Source of the DNA: Rhodococcus pseudokoreensis
GTDB taxonomy: Bacteria; Actinomycetota; Actinomycetes; Mycobacteriales; Mycobacteriaceae
NCBI RefSeq assembly: GCF_017068395.1
Contig: NZ_CP070619.1
Coordinates: forward strand, 2,666,001 to 2,730,000
Direction: 5' to 3'
DNA: 64,000 nucleotides
In this document: in pieces, positions 25,984 through 34,749 of the stretch
How the letters are laid out: every line of letters begins with the position of its first letter
Position numbering within the stretch: the stretch's first letter is position 1
Notes under the pieces: model-generated
Told to the model about the DNA's origin: nothing
The model's database searches: none
The model's input: only the letters and a program-made list of their open reading frames with translations
Translations under genes and position numbers: made by a program

Positions 25984-27399
25984 TCACCAGGGGATCTGCC
26001 CGAGGACCACGCCGACCACCAGCATCGACAGCGACACCAGCGCCGCGCGCCACAGCACCTTCTTGTGGTGGTCCGCCAACGGGACCCCCGCCAGGGTGAC
26101 GAGCAGCAGGATGGCCGGGACGAGGGGGCTCTGCATGTGGAAGGTCTGGCCGGTGATGGAGGCGCGGGCCATCTCGACCGGTTCGATGCCGTACGTGGCC
26201 GCCGTCTCGGCGAGCACCGGCATGACGCCGAAGTAGAAGGCGTCGTTGCTCATGAAGAACGTGAACGGCAGGCTCAGGATGCCGGTGATGACGGCCAGGT
26301 GCGGTCCGAGCGCGGCGGGGATGATCTCGAGCAGCCACTGCGCCATCGCCTCGACCATGCCGGTGCCCTGGAATACGCCGGTGAGCACGGCCGCGGCGAA
26401 CACCATCGCGACGACGGAGACGATGCTCGACGAGTGCCGGGTGATCGCTTCCTGCTGTTCCTTGACCCGCGGGAAGTTCACCGTCAGCGCGATCGCCGCG
26501 GCCACCATGAACAGCACCGGAATCGGCAGCACGTCCATCACGAGCACGACGAGCAGCGTCACGGTCACGAGCATGTTGAACCACAACAGCTTCGGTCGCA
26601 GCGTGGGCCGCTGGGGGTCGAGGCCGTCGGCGAAGCCCTGGCCGTCGTCCGAACCGGCGTCGCCGGAACCGCCACCCGTCCGGGGTGCGTCACCATTGCC
26701 CCCGGTGCCCGAGCCCGAGCCGGAGCGGCGGAGGCTGGAGCCCGCGGAGACGAGGAGACGCTCGTCGGTGAGTTCGAGTGTGCCGATGCGGCGGCGCTCG
26801 CTGTAGCCGAGCTGCACGGCGAACAGCAGCACGACGACGAGTCCGACCACGAGCGACGGGATCATCGGGACGAACACGTCCGACGGCGAGATGCCCAGCG
26901 CCGAGGCGGCCCGGACCGTCGGTCCACCCCACGGGACGATGTTCATCGCGCCGTTCGCCAGGCCGGCGACCACCGTGAGCACGACGGGGCTGACCTTCAG
27001 CTTCATGTACAGCGGCAACAGTGCGGACGTCACGATGATGAACGTCGTGGATCCGTCACCGTCCAGCGACACCACCATCGCGAGCACCGCGGTACCGACG
27101 ACGAGCCGCATGGGGTCGTTGCGGACGAGCCGGAGGATGAGTTTCACCAGCGGGTCGAACAGGCCGACGTCGATCATGATCCCGAAGAAGATGATCGCGA
27201 AGAACAGCAACGCGGCCGTCGGGGCCAGCGATTTGATCCCATCGGTGATCATGTCGCCGATGCCGAGACCCGCCCCGGCCGCGATGCCGAATGCGACCGG
27301 GACGGCGATCAGCCCGACCACGGGAGTGGCCCGTTTGGACATGATCAAGAACATGAACACGGCCACCATCAGAAAGCCGAGCGCTACCAGCATTGCCAC
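25984..27399 (-). CDS. CitMHS-family citrate/metal:H+ symporter
   Basis: The 471-residue membrane protein has about 12 hydrophobic segments and the CitMHS signatures VVSLDGDGSTTFIIVTSALL and NIVPWGGPTVRAASALGI. Members such as CitM and CitH import citrate complexed with Mg2+ or Ca2+. A long hydrophilic loop rich in Gly, Ser and Asp lies near residues 220-270 (GSGSGTGGNGDAPRTGGGSG). It is transcribed alone, 115 bp downstream of the monooxygenase gene on the same strand. Confidence 0.88.
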   Translation of the reverse strand: MAMLVALGFLMVAVFMFLIMSKRATPVVGLIAVPVAFGIAAGAGLGIGDMITDGIKSLAPTAALLFFAIIFFGIMIDVGLFDPLVKLILRLVRNDPMRLVVGTAVLAMVVSLDGDGSTTFIIVTSALLPLYMKLKVSPVVLTVVAGLANGAMNIVPWGGPTVRAASALGISPSDVFVPMIPSLVVGLVVVLLFAVQLGYSERRRIGTLELTDERLLVSAGSSLRRSGSGSGTGGNGDAPRTGGGSGDAGSDDGQGFADGLDPQRPTLRPKLLWFNMLVTVTLLVVLVMDVLPIPVLFMVAAAIALTVNFPRVKEQQEAITRHSSSIVSVVAMVFAAAVLTGVFQGTGMVEAMAQWLLEIIPAALGPHLAVITGILSLPFTFFMSNDAFYFGVMPVLAETAATYGIEPVEMARASITGQTFHMQSPLVPAILLLVTLAGVPLADHHKKVLWRAALVSLSMLVVGVVLGQIPW

Positions 27400-27513
27400 T
27401 CCTCGTCCGAGCTTGCACCGCGATGTGATCGCGATAACAGCCAGTGTCGGGGGGAGGGACGCTCACAGTCACTGTTGCGTACTTAGAGAAGGTTGTGTTC
27501 TTTGTGGTGGCAA

Positions 27514-28809
27514 CTACCGGCGACCCCGGAGATGATCGCGCAGAGTCTCCGTCTCGTACTCCGCGCGGAACAGCCCGCGCTTCTGCAGGACGGGAATCAC
27601 CTCGTCGACGAAGTCGGCGAGACCGTTCGGATAGAGCGGGGGCATCAGGTTGAAGCCGTCGGCGCCGCCGCTGCGGAACCACACCTCGATCTCGTCGGCG
27701 ATCGATTCCGGGGTGCCGATCATGGTGCAGTGCCCGCCACCGGCCGCCAGCGTGCCCAGCAGCGACCGCACGGTGGGACGGTCCTTCTCGATGATCCGGA
27801 GGATCGTGTCGTACCGGCCCTGCGGTCCGGTGAACTCCGACAGCGGCGGCAGCGCGGGAACGGGTGCGTCCAGTTCCCATGCGCTGCAGTCCTGCTGGAC
27901 GAACATCGACAACTGCGCCAGCGATTGTTCGACGGGCAGGAGCGCGTCGAGTTCCGCCTTCTTCCGGCGCGCCTCCTCTGTGGTCGAGCCCACGTAGGTG
28001 ACGAGACCGGGCATCACGGTCACGGCGTCGGCGTCGCGGCCCGCGGCGCGGATGCGCCGCTTCACGTCGCCGTAGTAACTCTGCGCGGCCGTGAGGTCGT
28101 AGGCGACGGCGTAGATGCCCTCGGCGCACCGGGCGGCCAGGTCACGGCCCTGATCCGACGCGCCCGCCTGGAACAGCACCGGACGCCCCTGCGGCGAGTG
28201 CGGCACGGTCAGCGGACCGTCCACGAGGAAATGCTTGCCCCGATGCCCGACCGGGTTCACCTTGGCCGGATCCGCGAAGAGACCCTCCCGGTCGAGCACG
28301 AGCGCGTCGGGCTCCCACGAATCCCACAGCGCGAGTGCCACCTCGACGAACTCCGCGGCGCGCGTATAGCGGTCGTCGTGCGGCGGCATCTCCTCGAGAC
28401 CGTGATTGCGGGCCTCGGCGTCGAACATCGACGTCACCACGTTCCAGCCGGCGCGGCCGCCGCTGATGTGGTCGAGCGACGCCAGCATCCGCGCGGCGTG
28501 GAACGGGGTGTAGAACGTGGTGGACACGGTCGTCACGAGACCGACCCGCTCGGTCGCCCGCGCCATCGCGGACAGTGCGGTGAGCGGTTCGAGGAACCAC
28601 ATGCCCCCGGACGCGGGGTCGCGCACCGAATGTCCGTCGGCGAAGAACACGGCGTCGAGGCAACCCCGCTCCGCCGTCTGCGCCAGTTCCTCGTAGTAGG
28701 CGATGTCGCTGAGCCGCTCCACCTGCGAGGCGGGGTGCCGCCACGCGGCGCCGTGGTGCCCGCAGCCGAACAGGAACGCGTTGAAGTGCAGTTGCCGGGC
28801 GTCGCTCAT
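27514..28809 (-). CDS. Bacterial-luciferase-like FMN monooxygenase (NtaA/SnaA/DszA family)
   Basis: The 431-residue protein is a flavin-dependent two-component monooxygenase of the NtaA/SnaA/DszA type: N-terminal LHFNAFLFGCGHHGAAWRHP, GGRAGWNVVTSMFDAEARNH near residue 118, PVLFQAGASDQGRDLAARCA near 210, and a C-terminal helix with GADGFNLMPPLYPNGL. It would use FMNH2 from a separate reductase. The start lies 1 bp from the stop of the upstream SDR gene, so they form an operon. That operon lies behind a TPP riboswitch, which suggests a role in thiamine or thiazole/pyrimidine salvage or degradation instead of general desulphurisation. Confidence 0.88.
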   Translation of the reverse strand: MSDARQLHFNAFLFGCGHHGAAWRHPASQVERLSDIAYYEELAQTAERGCLDAVFFADGHSVRDPASGGMWFLEPLTALSAMARATERVGLVTTVSTTFYTPFHAARMLASLDHISGGRAGWNVVTSMFDAEARNHGLEEMPPHDDRYTRAAEFVEVALALWDSWEPDALVLDREGLFADPAKVNPVGHRGKHFLVDGPLTVPHSPQGRPVLFQAGASDQGRDLAARCAEGIYAVAYDLTAAQSYYGDVKRRIRAAGRDADAVTVMPGLVTYVGSTTEEARRKKAELDALLPVEQSLAQLSMFVQQDCSAWELDAPVPALPPLSEFTGPQGRYDTILRIIEKDRPTVRSLLGTLAAGGGHCTMIGTPESIADEIEVWFRSGGADGFNLMPPLYPNGLADFVDEVIPVLQKRGLFRAEYETETLRDHLRGRR

Positions 28810-28810
28810 G

Positions 28811-29575
28811 TCAGTCCTTGACCAGTCCGCCGTCGACGACGAGGTTCTGGCCGGTCACCGAGCGCGACCACGGGGACGCGAAGAACAGGACCGCGTCGGC
28901 GAACTCGTCGGGGGTGGTGACCCGCTGCAGCGGAGTGCTCGCCGCGATGAGGTCGAACACCTCGCCGGGGGTGGCGGCGCTCGCGTCGGTGGTGCGCAGC
29001 AGCCCGCCCGAGACCATGTTGACGGTGATGCCGTCGGGCCCGAGGTCGGCGGCGAGGGTGCGGGTCAGCGACAGCGCGGCGGCCTTGGCGGCGGTGTAGT
29101 CGTGGTACGGGACGACGGGGTTCTGGAACAGATTGGTTCCGATGTTCACGATGCGGCCGAACCCGAGCGCGCGCATGCCCGGCAGCGCGGCCTGCGTGGT
29201 GTTCAGGGTCGCCTGCACGCTGCCGCGCAACTGTGAGTCGAAGGCCTCCCACGTGATGACGTCCGCCTTGTCGCGTGCGTCGCCGTTGAAGGAGAAGTCG
29301 GCGAGGGCGTTGTTGATCACGGTGGTCACCGGCGATCCGAAGTGCGCTTCCGCGGCGGCGAACAGTGCTGCCACCTGCGCGGCATCGGTGACGTCTGCCT
29401 GAAGCGCGACCGCGCGGTCCGCACCCAGGGATGCTGCGAGTTCCTCCGCCGCATCCCGGCTGTTGCGGTAGTTCACGACCACCCGCGCGTGCTGCGCCGC
29501 GAACGAGCGCACGATGGCGGAACCGAGGCCCCGGCCACCGCCGGTCACCAGGACGATCTGCTTGTCGAGCTGCAT
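28811..29575 (-). CDS. Short-chain dehydrogenase (SDR), TPP-riboswitch operon
   Basis: ATG 29575, preceded by GGAAGG, begins a 254-residue classical SDR. The NAD(P) motif is VTGGGRGLGSAIVRSF near residue 10. The active-site Tyr-Lys are in YHDYTAAKAAALSLTRTL near 155, and the C-terminus ends GQNLVVDGGL. It is the first gene after the TPP riboswitch and is followed 1 bp later by the FMN monooxygenase. The pair therefore probably acts on a thiamine-related alcohol or aldehyde when TPP is scarce. The substrate is not known. Confidence 0.85.
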   Translation of the reverse strand: MQLDKQIVLVTGGGRGLGSAIVRSFAAQHARVVVNYRNSRDAAEELAASLGADRAVALQADVTDAAQVAALFAAAEAHFGSPVTTVINNALADFSFNGDARDKADVITWEAFDSQLRGSVQATLNTTQAALPGMRALGFGRIVNIGTNLFQNPVVPYHDYTAAKAAALSLTRTLAADLGPDGITVNMVSGGLLRTTDASAATPGEVFDLIAASTPLQRVTTPDEFADAVLFFASPWSRSVTGQNLVVDGGLVKD

Positions 29576-29637
29576 TGCTGTCACCTTCCGATCGGTCGGC
29601 GACGAGACATCGGATGAGCGCATACGGCCGTCTCCGC

Positions 29638-29722
29638 GACATCCCTTCGCCGGCATTACCCAGTTCAGGTTCGACGGGTGTCTTCTCAGCCGCCCGGATC
29701 CTCGCTGGGCAGCACCCCGTGT
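29638..29722 (-). ncRNA. TPP riboswitch (THI box)
   Basis: On the minus strand the conserved blocks occur in order: GGGGTGC at the 5' end (near 29718), GGCTGAGA (near 29690), ACCC, GAACCTGA, GTAATGCC and finally AGGGA near 29642. These match the THI-box consensus, including the CUGAGA and GAACCUGA signatures. It lies 63 nt upstream of the SDR start and controls the SDR-monooxygenase operon. No clear terminator lies between it and the gene, so control of translation initiation is likely. Confidence 0.93.
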
Positions 29723-29765
29723 CACTGGCCAACAGTGTAAGGGCATTCACCGTTTTCGATTTCTT

Positions 29766-29794
29766 GGTTGTGCACAACCTAGTTGTGTGCAACT
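29766..29794. promoter_or_regulatory. OhrR operator pair
   Basis: A perfect 14-bp palindrome, GGTTGTGCACAACC (29766-29779), is followed one base later by AGTTGTGTGCAACT (29781-29794). Both sit just before the ohrR GTG start at 29803. The TTGTG-CACAA half-sites suit an OhrR/MarR dimer, so autoregulation of ohrR-ohr is likely. Confidence 0.7.
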
Positions 29795-29802
29795 ATTCAG
29801 GG

Positions 29803-30255
29803 GTGACCGACAACCTCGCCCTCGACCGCCAGGTGTGCTTCGCGCTGTACTCGGCCTCCCGGGCGATGACCGCGAGATACCGGTCGATGCTCGACGCACT
29901 GGGCGTGACCTACCCGCAGTACCTCGTGCTATTGGTGCTCTGGGAACAGGACGGTCGCGGGGTGCGAGAGATCTGCGACGCCCTCGACCTCGACACCGGC
30001 ACGCTGTCGCCACTACTCAAGCGCCTCGACATGCTGGGCCTGGTCGAACGCAGGCGCTCGTCGGCCGACGAACGCCGGGTCGGGATCCACCTCACCGAGA
30101 AGGGCGCGGGCCTCCGCACCGCCGCGGAGGGCATCCCCACCGAACTCGCCCGGTCGACGGGAATGGGCGTCGACGAACTCGTCGCCCTGCGGGACACCCT
30201 GTCGCGCCTCACCGAATCGCTCCACAGTTTCGAAACCCCAACAGGAGAGAAGTAA
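29803..30255 (+). CDS. ohrR: Organic hydroperoxide sensor OhrR (MarR family)
   Basis: GTG 29803 begins a 150-residue MarR-family repressor. The reactive Cys typical of OhrR is at residue 12 (DRQVCFALYSASRAM). The winged helix follows: GRGVREICDALDLDTGTLSP and KRLDMLGLVERRRSSADERR. Oxidation of this Cys by organic peroxides releases the repressor from DNA. Two operator-like palindromes overlap its promoter, and ohr follows 2 bp after its stop, the classical arrangement. Confidence 0.93.
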   Translation: MTDNLALDRQVCFALYSASRAMTARYRSMLDALGVTYPQYLVLLVLWEQDGRGVREICDALDLDTGTLSPLLKRLDMLGLVERRRSSADERRVGIHLTEKGAGLRTAAEGIPTELARSTGMGVDELVALRDTLSRLTESLHSFETPTGEK

Positions 30256-30257
30256 CC

Positions 30258-30680
30258 ATGAAGATCGTCTACACCGCCGAAGCCCTCGCAACCGGGGAAG
30301 GCCGCAACGGCCACGCCCGCACGTCCGACGGCCGGCTCGACCTGAACCTCGCCATCCCCACCGAGATGGGCGGGTCCGGCGACGGCACCAACCCCGAGCA
30401 GCTGTTCGCCGCCGGATACGCGGCGTGCTTCCACTCCGCACTCCAGCTCGTCGGGCGTCAGGCCGGGGCGAACGTCGCCGACTCGGCCGTCGGCGCCCGC
30501 GTCGGGATCGGCTCCACGGACGGCGGCGGATTCGGCCTCGCCGTCACCCTCGAGGTGTCCCTCCCCCACCTGCCGCGCGCGGAGGCGCTCGAACTGACGG
30601 AGAAGGCACATCAGGTGTGCCCCTACTCCAACGCCACCCGCGGCAACGTCGACGTCACCCTCGAGGTCACCGAAGACTGA
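30258..30680 (+). CDS. ohr: Organic hydroperoxide resistance protein Ohr
   Basis: The 140-residue thiol peroxidase has both redox cysteines in family context, YAACFHSAL near residue 56 and HQVCPYSNATRGN near 118, with the catalytic Arg region LNLAIPTEMGGSG. It reduces fatty-acid and alkyl hydroperoxides using lipoylated proteins. ACAGGAGAGAAG precedes ATG 30258. It is expressed with ohrR under peroxide control. Confidence 0.95.
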   Translation: MKIVYTAEALATGEGRNGHARTSDGRLDLNLAIPTEMGGSGDGTNPEQLFAAGYAACFHSALQLVGRQAGANVADSAVGARVGIGSTDGGGFGLAVTLEVSLPHLPRAEALELTEKAHQVCPYSNATRGNVDVTLEVTED

Positions 30681-30701
30681 GACACCTGCGCGGGCGTCGG
30701 G

Positions 30702-31580
30702 TCACCCGAACTTGTACTCGACGCCCGTCAGGTCCTCCGACAGCGACCACAGACCCTTCGCGGTCTGCTCGTCCCGCGACTTCTTGTTGGAGCCCACCAC
30801 CTTCGGGTGGCCACGCTGCTCGAACAGGCCGTCCGGCCCGATGTAACTGCCGCCGATCACGTCGGGGGCGGTGGCCGCGAACAACATCGGCAGCGTCCCC
30901 ATCTCCGCCGACTGCGCGAAGATCCGGTTGCCCACGGCCATCAGCTTGTCCTGCACCGATTCGGTGTGCGCCTGCAGATTGGTCGACGCGTAGCCGGGAT
31001 GCGCGGCCACTGCCTTGACGGGCGACCCCGCCGCGGCCAGTCTGCGCTGCAATTCGTACGTGAACAGCAGATTCGCGAGTTTCGACTGCCCGTACGCGCT
31101 CCACCGGTTGTACTTGCGGCGTTCCCAGTTGAGATCGTCGAGGTGGATCGTCCCGGCCTGATGTGCCGCACTCGACATCGTGGCGACCCGATCGGTGATC
31201 TTGCCGAGCAGCAGTCCGGTCAACGCGAAGTGCCCGAGATGATTTGTGCCGATCTGCATTTCGAATCCGTCGGCGGTCTTGCGCTGCGGAACCGCCATCA
31301 CCCCGGCGTTGTTCACGAGCACGTCGACGGAATCGACGCCGGCGGCGAACTCGCGCACCGACGCGAGGTCGGACAGGTCGAGACGGCGCACCTCGGCGTT
31401 GTCACCGATCGACCGCGCGACCACCTCACCCTTGTGGGTGTTGCGGCAGGCCAGCACGACGTGCGCTCCCGCCTTGCCCAGGGCCCGCGCGGCCACCTCC
31501 CCCAGACCACTGTTGGCGCCCGTGACGACGAACGTGCGGCCGCTCTGATCGACGATGTCCGAAGCTGTCCACTTGGTCAT
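30702..31580 (-). CDS. SDR oxidoreductase (retinol-dehydrogenase/POR-like)
   Basis: The 292-residue SDR has FVVTGANSGLGEVAARALG near residue 17, the NNAGVMAVPQRKTADGFEMQ segment near 91, and the catalytic Tyr-Lys in WSAYGQSKLANLLFTYEL near 161. The VMAVPQ and NHLGHF patterns place it with the light-dependent-reductase-like and retinol dehydrogenase-like SDRs common in actinobacteria. It converges on ohr with a 21-bp gap. Substrate unknown. Confidence 0.82.
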   Translation of the reverse strand: MTKWTASDIVDQSGRTFVVTGANSGLGEVAARALGKAGAHVVLACRNTHKGEVVARSIGDNAEVRRLDLSDLASVREFAAGVDSVDVLVNNAGVMAVPQRKTADGFEMQIGTNHLGHFALTGLLLGKITDRVATMSSAAHQAGTIHLDDLNWERRKYNRWSAYGQSKLANLLFTYELQRRLAAAGSPVKAVAAHPGYASTNLQAHTESVQDKLMAVGNRIFAQSAEMGTLPMLFAATAPDVIGGSYIGPDGLFEQRGHPKVVGSNKKSRDEQTAKGLWSLSEDLTGVEYKFG

Positions 31581-31620
31581 GCCGTCAACCCTACGGATCC
31601 CGGGACGCGGCGTGAACCCG

Positions 31621-33663
31621 TCACCACGCCTGCGCCCCGACCAGCGGCAGATTGAGGAAACTCGGCCGGTCCGGCGACAACGCCACGTGCTGCGGCTTCA
31701 GCTGGCTGTCCGCCAGAATCGGCCCGAGCGGCAGGTACCGGGGAACGCTGCCCGCGTACACGTCGACGCGCAACCGGTGCCCCGGCGCGAGGACCGCGTC
31801 GGTGGGCACGAAGTTGATGTCGACCGGTGTCACCTCACCCGGAATCAGCGGCTGACGGGCGGCCACCGTCAGATAGTGGTGCGGTTCGGTGTAGTCGCCG
31901 TTCGCCGACCTGGTGCTCTTCGAATCGTCCACGGCCCGCATCGAAGCGGTGAGCGCACCGTTGGTGAGCGGGGTCGACGTGCCGTCCGGGGCGACGTCGT
32001 TCAAAGTCACCGCCCAGAATCCGTCGGGCGCGTCCAGCACGGTCTCGAGGTGCAGGTTGACCGGACCCGACAGTTCCGTGGGCTGCGTGACGGGGGCGCT
32101 GGTGAACGTCAGGCCCTCGGCCTCGTTGAAGCGGGAGTCCTTGCTGCACACCGACCCGAAGACGACGGCCGCGCCCGCGGTGCCCTGCGTTCCGTCGCGG
32201 GAGCAGAGCCCGCGGAGACCGGGAGCGACGGTGAGCTGAGCCGTGTCGCCGGGTTTCGCCGGCACCAGGCTGCCGTCGTGGGCGGCGTGCCCGGCGGTGC
32301 CGCTGGCGGCACCCGACAGGTACATCCGCTGGTAGTCGACACCGGCCCGCGGGAACTGATCGGTGGTGGTCCAGCCGTTGCCCTGCTGGTACAGCGTGAC
32401 CGGACCGTATTCGTCGATGCCGTTGTCGATGCCCTTCAGCCACTTGTCGAACCACGCGCGTTCGAGGACGTCGAGTCGCGGCGGCGCACCCGGCTCGCCG
32501 AAGCCGCCACCGAACGAGACGTGGTAGGCGTCGCTCATGATCAGCTGCTTCTCACCGGCGGGCAGCGGAATGTCGTTGTAGACCCGTGGTTCGCTGTTCG
32601 CGAAGATGTCGTGCCAGGCGCCGTAGAGCATGGTCGGCACGTCGATGTTCCCCGCCTGCGCCTTCCGCTCCTCGTAGAACTGGCCGTCCTGCGCCACCCG
32701 CAGCGTGCCGGCGTCGAGATCGCCGATCTGTGACGCGGTCATCGCCTGGATCAGTGCGGGGAACAGCGTCAGCGGATCCCGCAACCGGTCCTGCAGCCAC
32801 CGCTCGTCGAAGTTCCCCTGCGCGAGTGCCTGGACGTCGGGAACGAACTTGAGACCGTTGACCAGTGACAGCCACAGCGGCATGAATCCGACGCCGAGAC
32901 CACCGCCCGTCCCGACGATGTCGCGGAGCAGGTCGTTGCCCGGTTCGGTGGGGAAGATCGCCTTCAACGCCGGCGGCCGATGCCCCGCGGCCTGCAGCGA
33001 GTTGATTCCCGAATAGGACACCCCCGCCATCCCGACCTTGCCGTCGGACCACCCCTGCCTGCTCATCCAGTCGATGATCTCGACGGAGTCCTGCTGCTCG
33101 AGCGGGCCGAGCGCCTGCCATTCGCCCTGCGAGAAGCCGGTGCCGCGCGCATCGACCACCACCTGGGTGTATCCGTTCCGGACGAGGTCGCGGTTGACGC
33201 CGAAGACGCGCATGCCGCCGCCGGTGATCACCTTCGACAACTCCCCGACGCCGTCGAGCGGTGTCCCGGCGAGATCGAAGGAGTTCACCAGGTCGACGAC
33301 CGTGTCCTCGAGCCCCGGCACCGCGAGCACGGAATCGACGAGGTTGCCGACCAGCTTCGTGTACGGCGTGACGTTCAGGACCGACGGCATCGCGGTGTCG
33401 ATCGGCGTGCCCGAGGCGTCCGCGGGGCGATAGACGTTGGCCTTCAACACCGTTCCGTCGCTCATCGTGATGGGAACGTCCCAGTCGATCGCGATCACCG
33501 GGTACTTCGGCGGGGCAGCGACCGCGGTGTTCCACTCGGCCCCCGCGGCGCCGCCCGTCGGATCCGCCGACGCCGTCACCGTGGGCACCACGGCGAGTCC
33601 CACCCCCACTGCGAGCGCGACTGCCACCGCACCCGGCCGAAACGCCCATCGACGCACGATCAC
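31621..33663 (-). CDS. Secreted CocE/NonD-type alpha/beta hydrolase (S15 family)
   Basis: The 680-residue protein begins with a Sec signal peptide (basic MIVRRWAFRPG, hydrophobic core, cleavage near TASADP around residue 33). The S15/CocE hydrolase domain has the nucleophile motif GMAGVSYSGINSLQ near residue 215; an Asp and His follow in the usual order (SDAYHVSFGG near 380). A C-terminal jelly-roll lid is suggested by TQPTELSGPVNLHLETVL near 545. Such enzymes act as X-Pro dipeptidyl peptidases or esterases. It is a single gene and the exported location suggests nutrient scavenging. Confidence 0.85.
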   Translation of the reverse strand: MIVRRWAFRPGAVAVALAVGVGLAVVPTVTASADPTGGAAGAEWNTAVAAPPKYPVIAIDWDVPITMSDGTVLKANVYRPADASGTPIDTAMPSVLNVTPYTKLVGNLVDSVLAVPGLEDTVVDLVNSFDLAGTPLDGVGELSKVITGGGMRVFGVNRDLVRNGYTQVVVDARGTGFSQGEWQALGPLEQQDSVEIIDWMSRQGWSDGKVGMAGVSYSGINSLQAAGHRPPALKAIFPTEPGNDLLRDIVGTGGGLGVGFMPLWLSLVNGLKFVPDVQALAQGNFDERWLQDRLRDPLTLFPALIQAMTASQIGDLDAGTLRVAQDGQFYEERKAQAGNIDVPTMLYGAWHDIFANSEPRVYNDIPLPAGEKQLIMSDAYHVSFGGGFGEPGAPPRLDVLERAWFDKWLKGIDNGIDEYGPVTLYQQGNGWTTTDQFPRAGVDYQRMYLSGAASGTAGHAAHDGSLVPAKPGDTAQLTVAPGLRGLCSRDGTQGTAGAAVVFGSVCSKDSRFNEAEGLTFTSAPVTQPTELSGPVNLHLETVLDAPDGFWAVTLNDVAPDGTSTPLTNGALTASMRAVDDSKSTRSANGDYTEPHHYLTVAARQPLIPGEVTPVDINFVPTDAVLAPGHRLRVDVYAGSVPRYLPLGPILADSQLKPQHVALSPDRPSFLNLPLVGAQAW

Positions 33664-33747
33664 TTCGAACCCCCGTGAAATCCTCCGATGACGCGCCTCG
33701 GCGGCCAGTCAGGGTGGCCCGCGTCACAAACTTACCGGATAGTAACC

Positions 33748-34704
33748 ATGAGTCCCCTCGCGGTCAACGACGGATTTCCGTCCGCTCTCGACTACCGTGA
33801 CGGGGTGCCCGACGCCCCACTTCCCGTCCGCGACGGCCTCAACCCGACGCGGCTGAGGATGCCGGACACCGGCACGTGGCCCACCGTGCTCGAGTACCTC
33901 GTCGCACGCTTTCCGCACGACGAGACCCGGCTGCGCGAGAAGGTCGCCGCGTCCGAAGTCGTCGACGAGCGGGGGCAGCCGATCACCGGGTCCACGCCGT
34001 TCGCGCCCCGCCGATTCGTGTACCTGTACCGGGATCCGCCGGTCGAGAAGCGGGTGCCGTTCGAAATCGAGATCCTCCACCGCGACGAGAACCTCCTCGT
34101 CGTGGACAAACCCCACTTCCTCGCCAGCACCCCGCGCGGCGCGTACATCGCCGAGTCGGCGCTGGTCCGGTTGCGCCGAGACCTCGACCTCCCGGAACTG
34201 ACACCCGCGCACCGCCTCGACCGGTTGACCGCCGGGGTGCTCATCTTCACGGTGCGGCGCGAGGTGCGGCGCGACTACCAGTCGCTGTTCGATCAGCGCC
34301 GGGTGACCAAGGAGTACGAGGCCGTCGCCCGCCACGACCCCGATCTCGTGCTGCCTGCCACGGTCCGCAGTCGAATCGTCAAGGAACGCGGGGTCCTGAA
34401 GGCCTACGAGGTGGACGGTCCCGCCAACAGCGAGAGCCGGATCGAACTGCTCGAGGTCCACGGCGACGCGGCCCGGTACCGGCTGCTCCCGCACACCGGC
34501 AAGACGCACCAGTTGCGGCTGCACATGAGTTCGCTCGGCATCCCGATCCACGGCGACAACTTCTATCCCGATTTCTACGACGTTGCCGCCGACGACTATT
34601 CGACGCCGCTGCGGCTGCTGGCCCGTTCCGTCGAGTTCGCCGACCCCTGCTCCGGCGTCACACGGCGCTTCGCGAGCGTCCGGAGCCTCGACTGGCCGCT
34701 GTGA
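33748..34704 (+). CDS. RluA-family RNA pseudouridine synthase
   Basis: The 318-residue protein carries the RluA catalytic motif HRLDRLTAGVLIF (Asp near residue 157) and the downstream HTGKTHQLRLHMSSLGIPI. A short N-terminal segment replaces the S4 domain (TWPTVLEYLVARFP). Start choice is open: ATG 33748 or GTG 33804, and the latter gives the more usual N-terminus (VPDAPLPVRDG). It modifies uridines in rRNA or tRNA; the exact target is not predictable. Confidence 0.87.
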   Translation: MSPLAVNDGFPSALDYRDGVPDAPLPVRDGLNPTRLRMPDTGTWPTVLEYLVARFPHDETRLREKVAASEVVDERGQPITGSTPFAPRRFVYLYRDPPVEKRVPFEIEILHRDENLLVVDKPHFLASTPRGAYIAESALVRLRRDLDLPELTPAHRLDRLTAGVLIFTVRREVRRDYQSLFDQRRVTKEYEAVARHDPDLVLPATVRSRIVKERGVLKAYEVDGPANSESRIELLEVHGDAARYRLLPHTGKTHQLRLHMSSLGIPIHGDNFYPDFYDVAADDYSTPLRLLARSVEFADPCSGVTRRFASVRSLDWPL

Positions 34705-34749
34705 CCTCGGCTTCTTTCGCCCGGCCCGCGCAGCCGGAAAGATGGGGAC

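Noticed and set aside
30013..30611. Leftward frames over ohrR-ohr
   Set aside because: They are shadows of two well-supported genes on the other strand.
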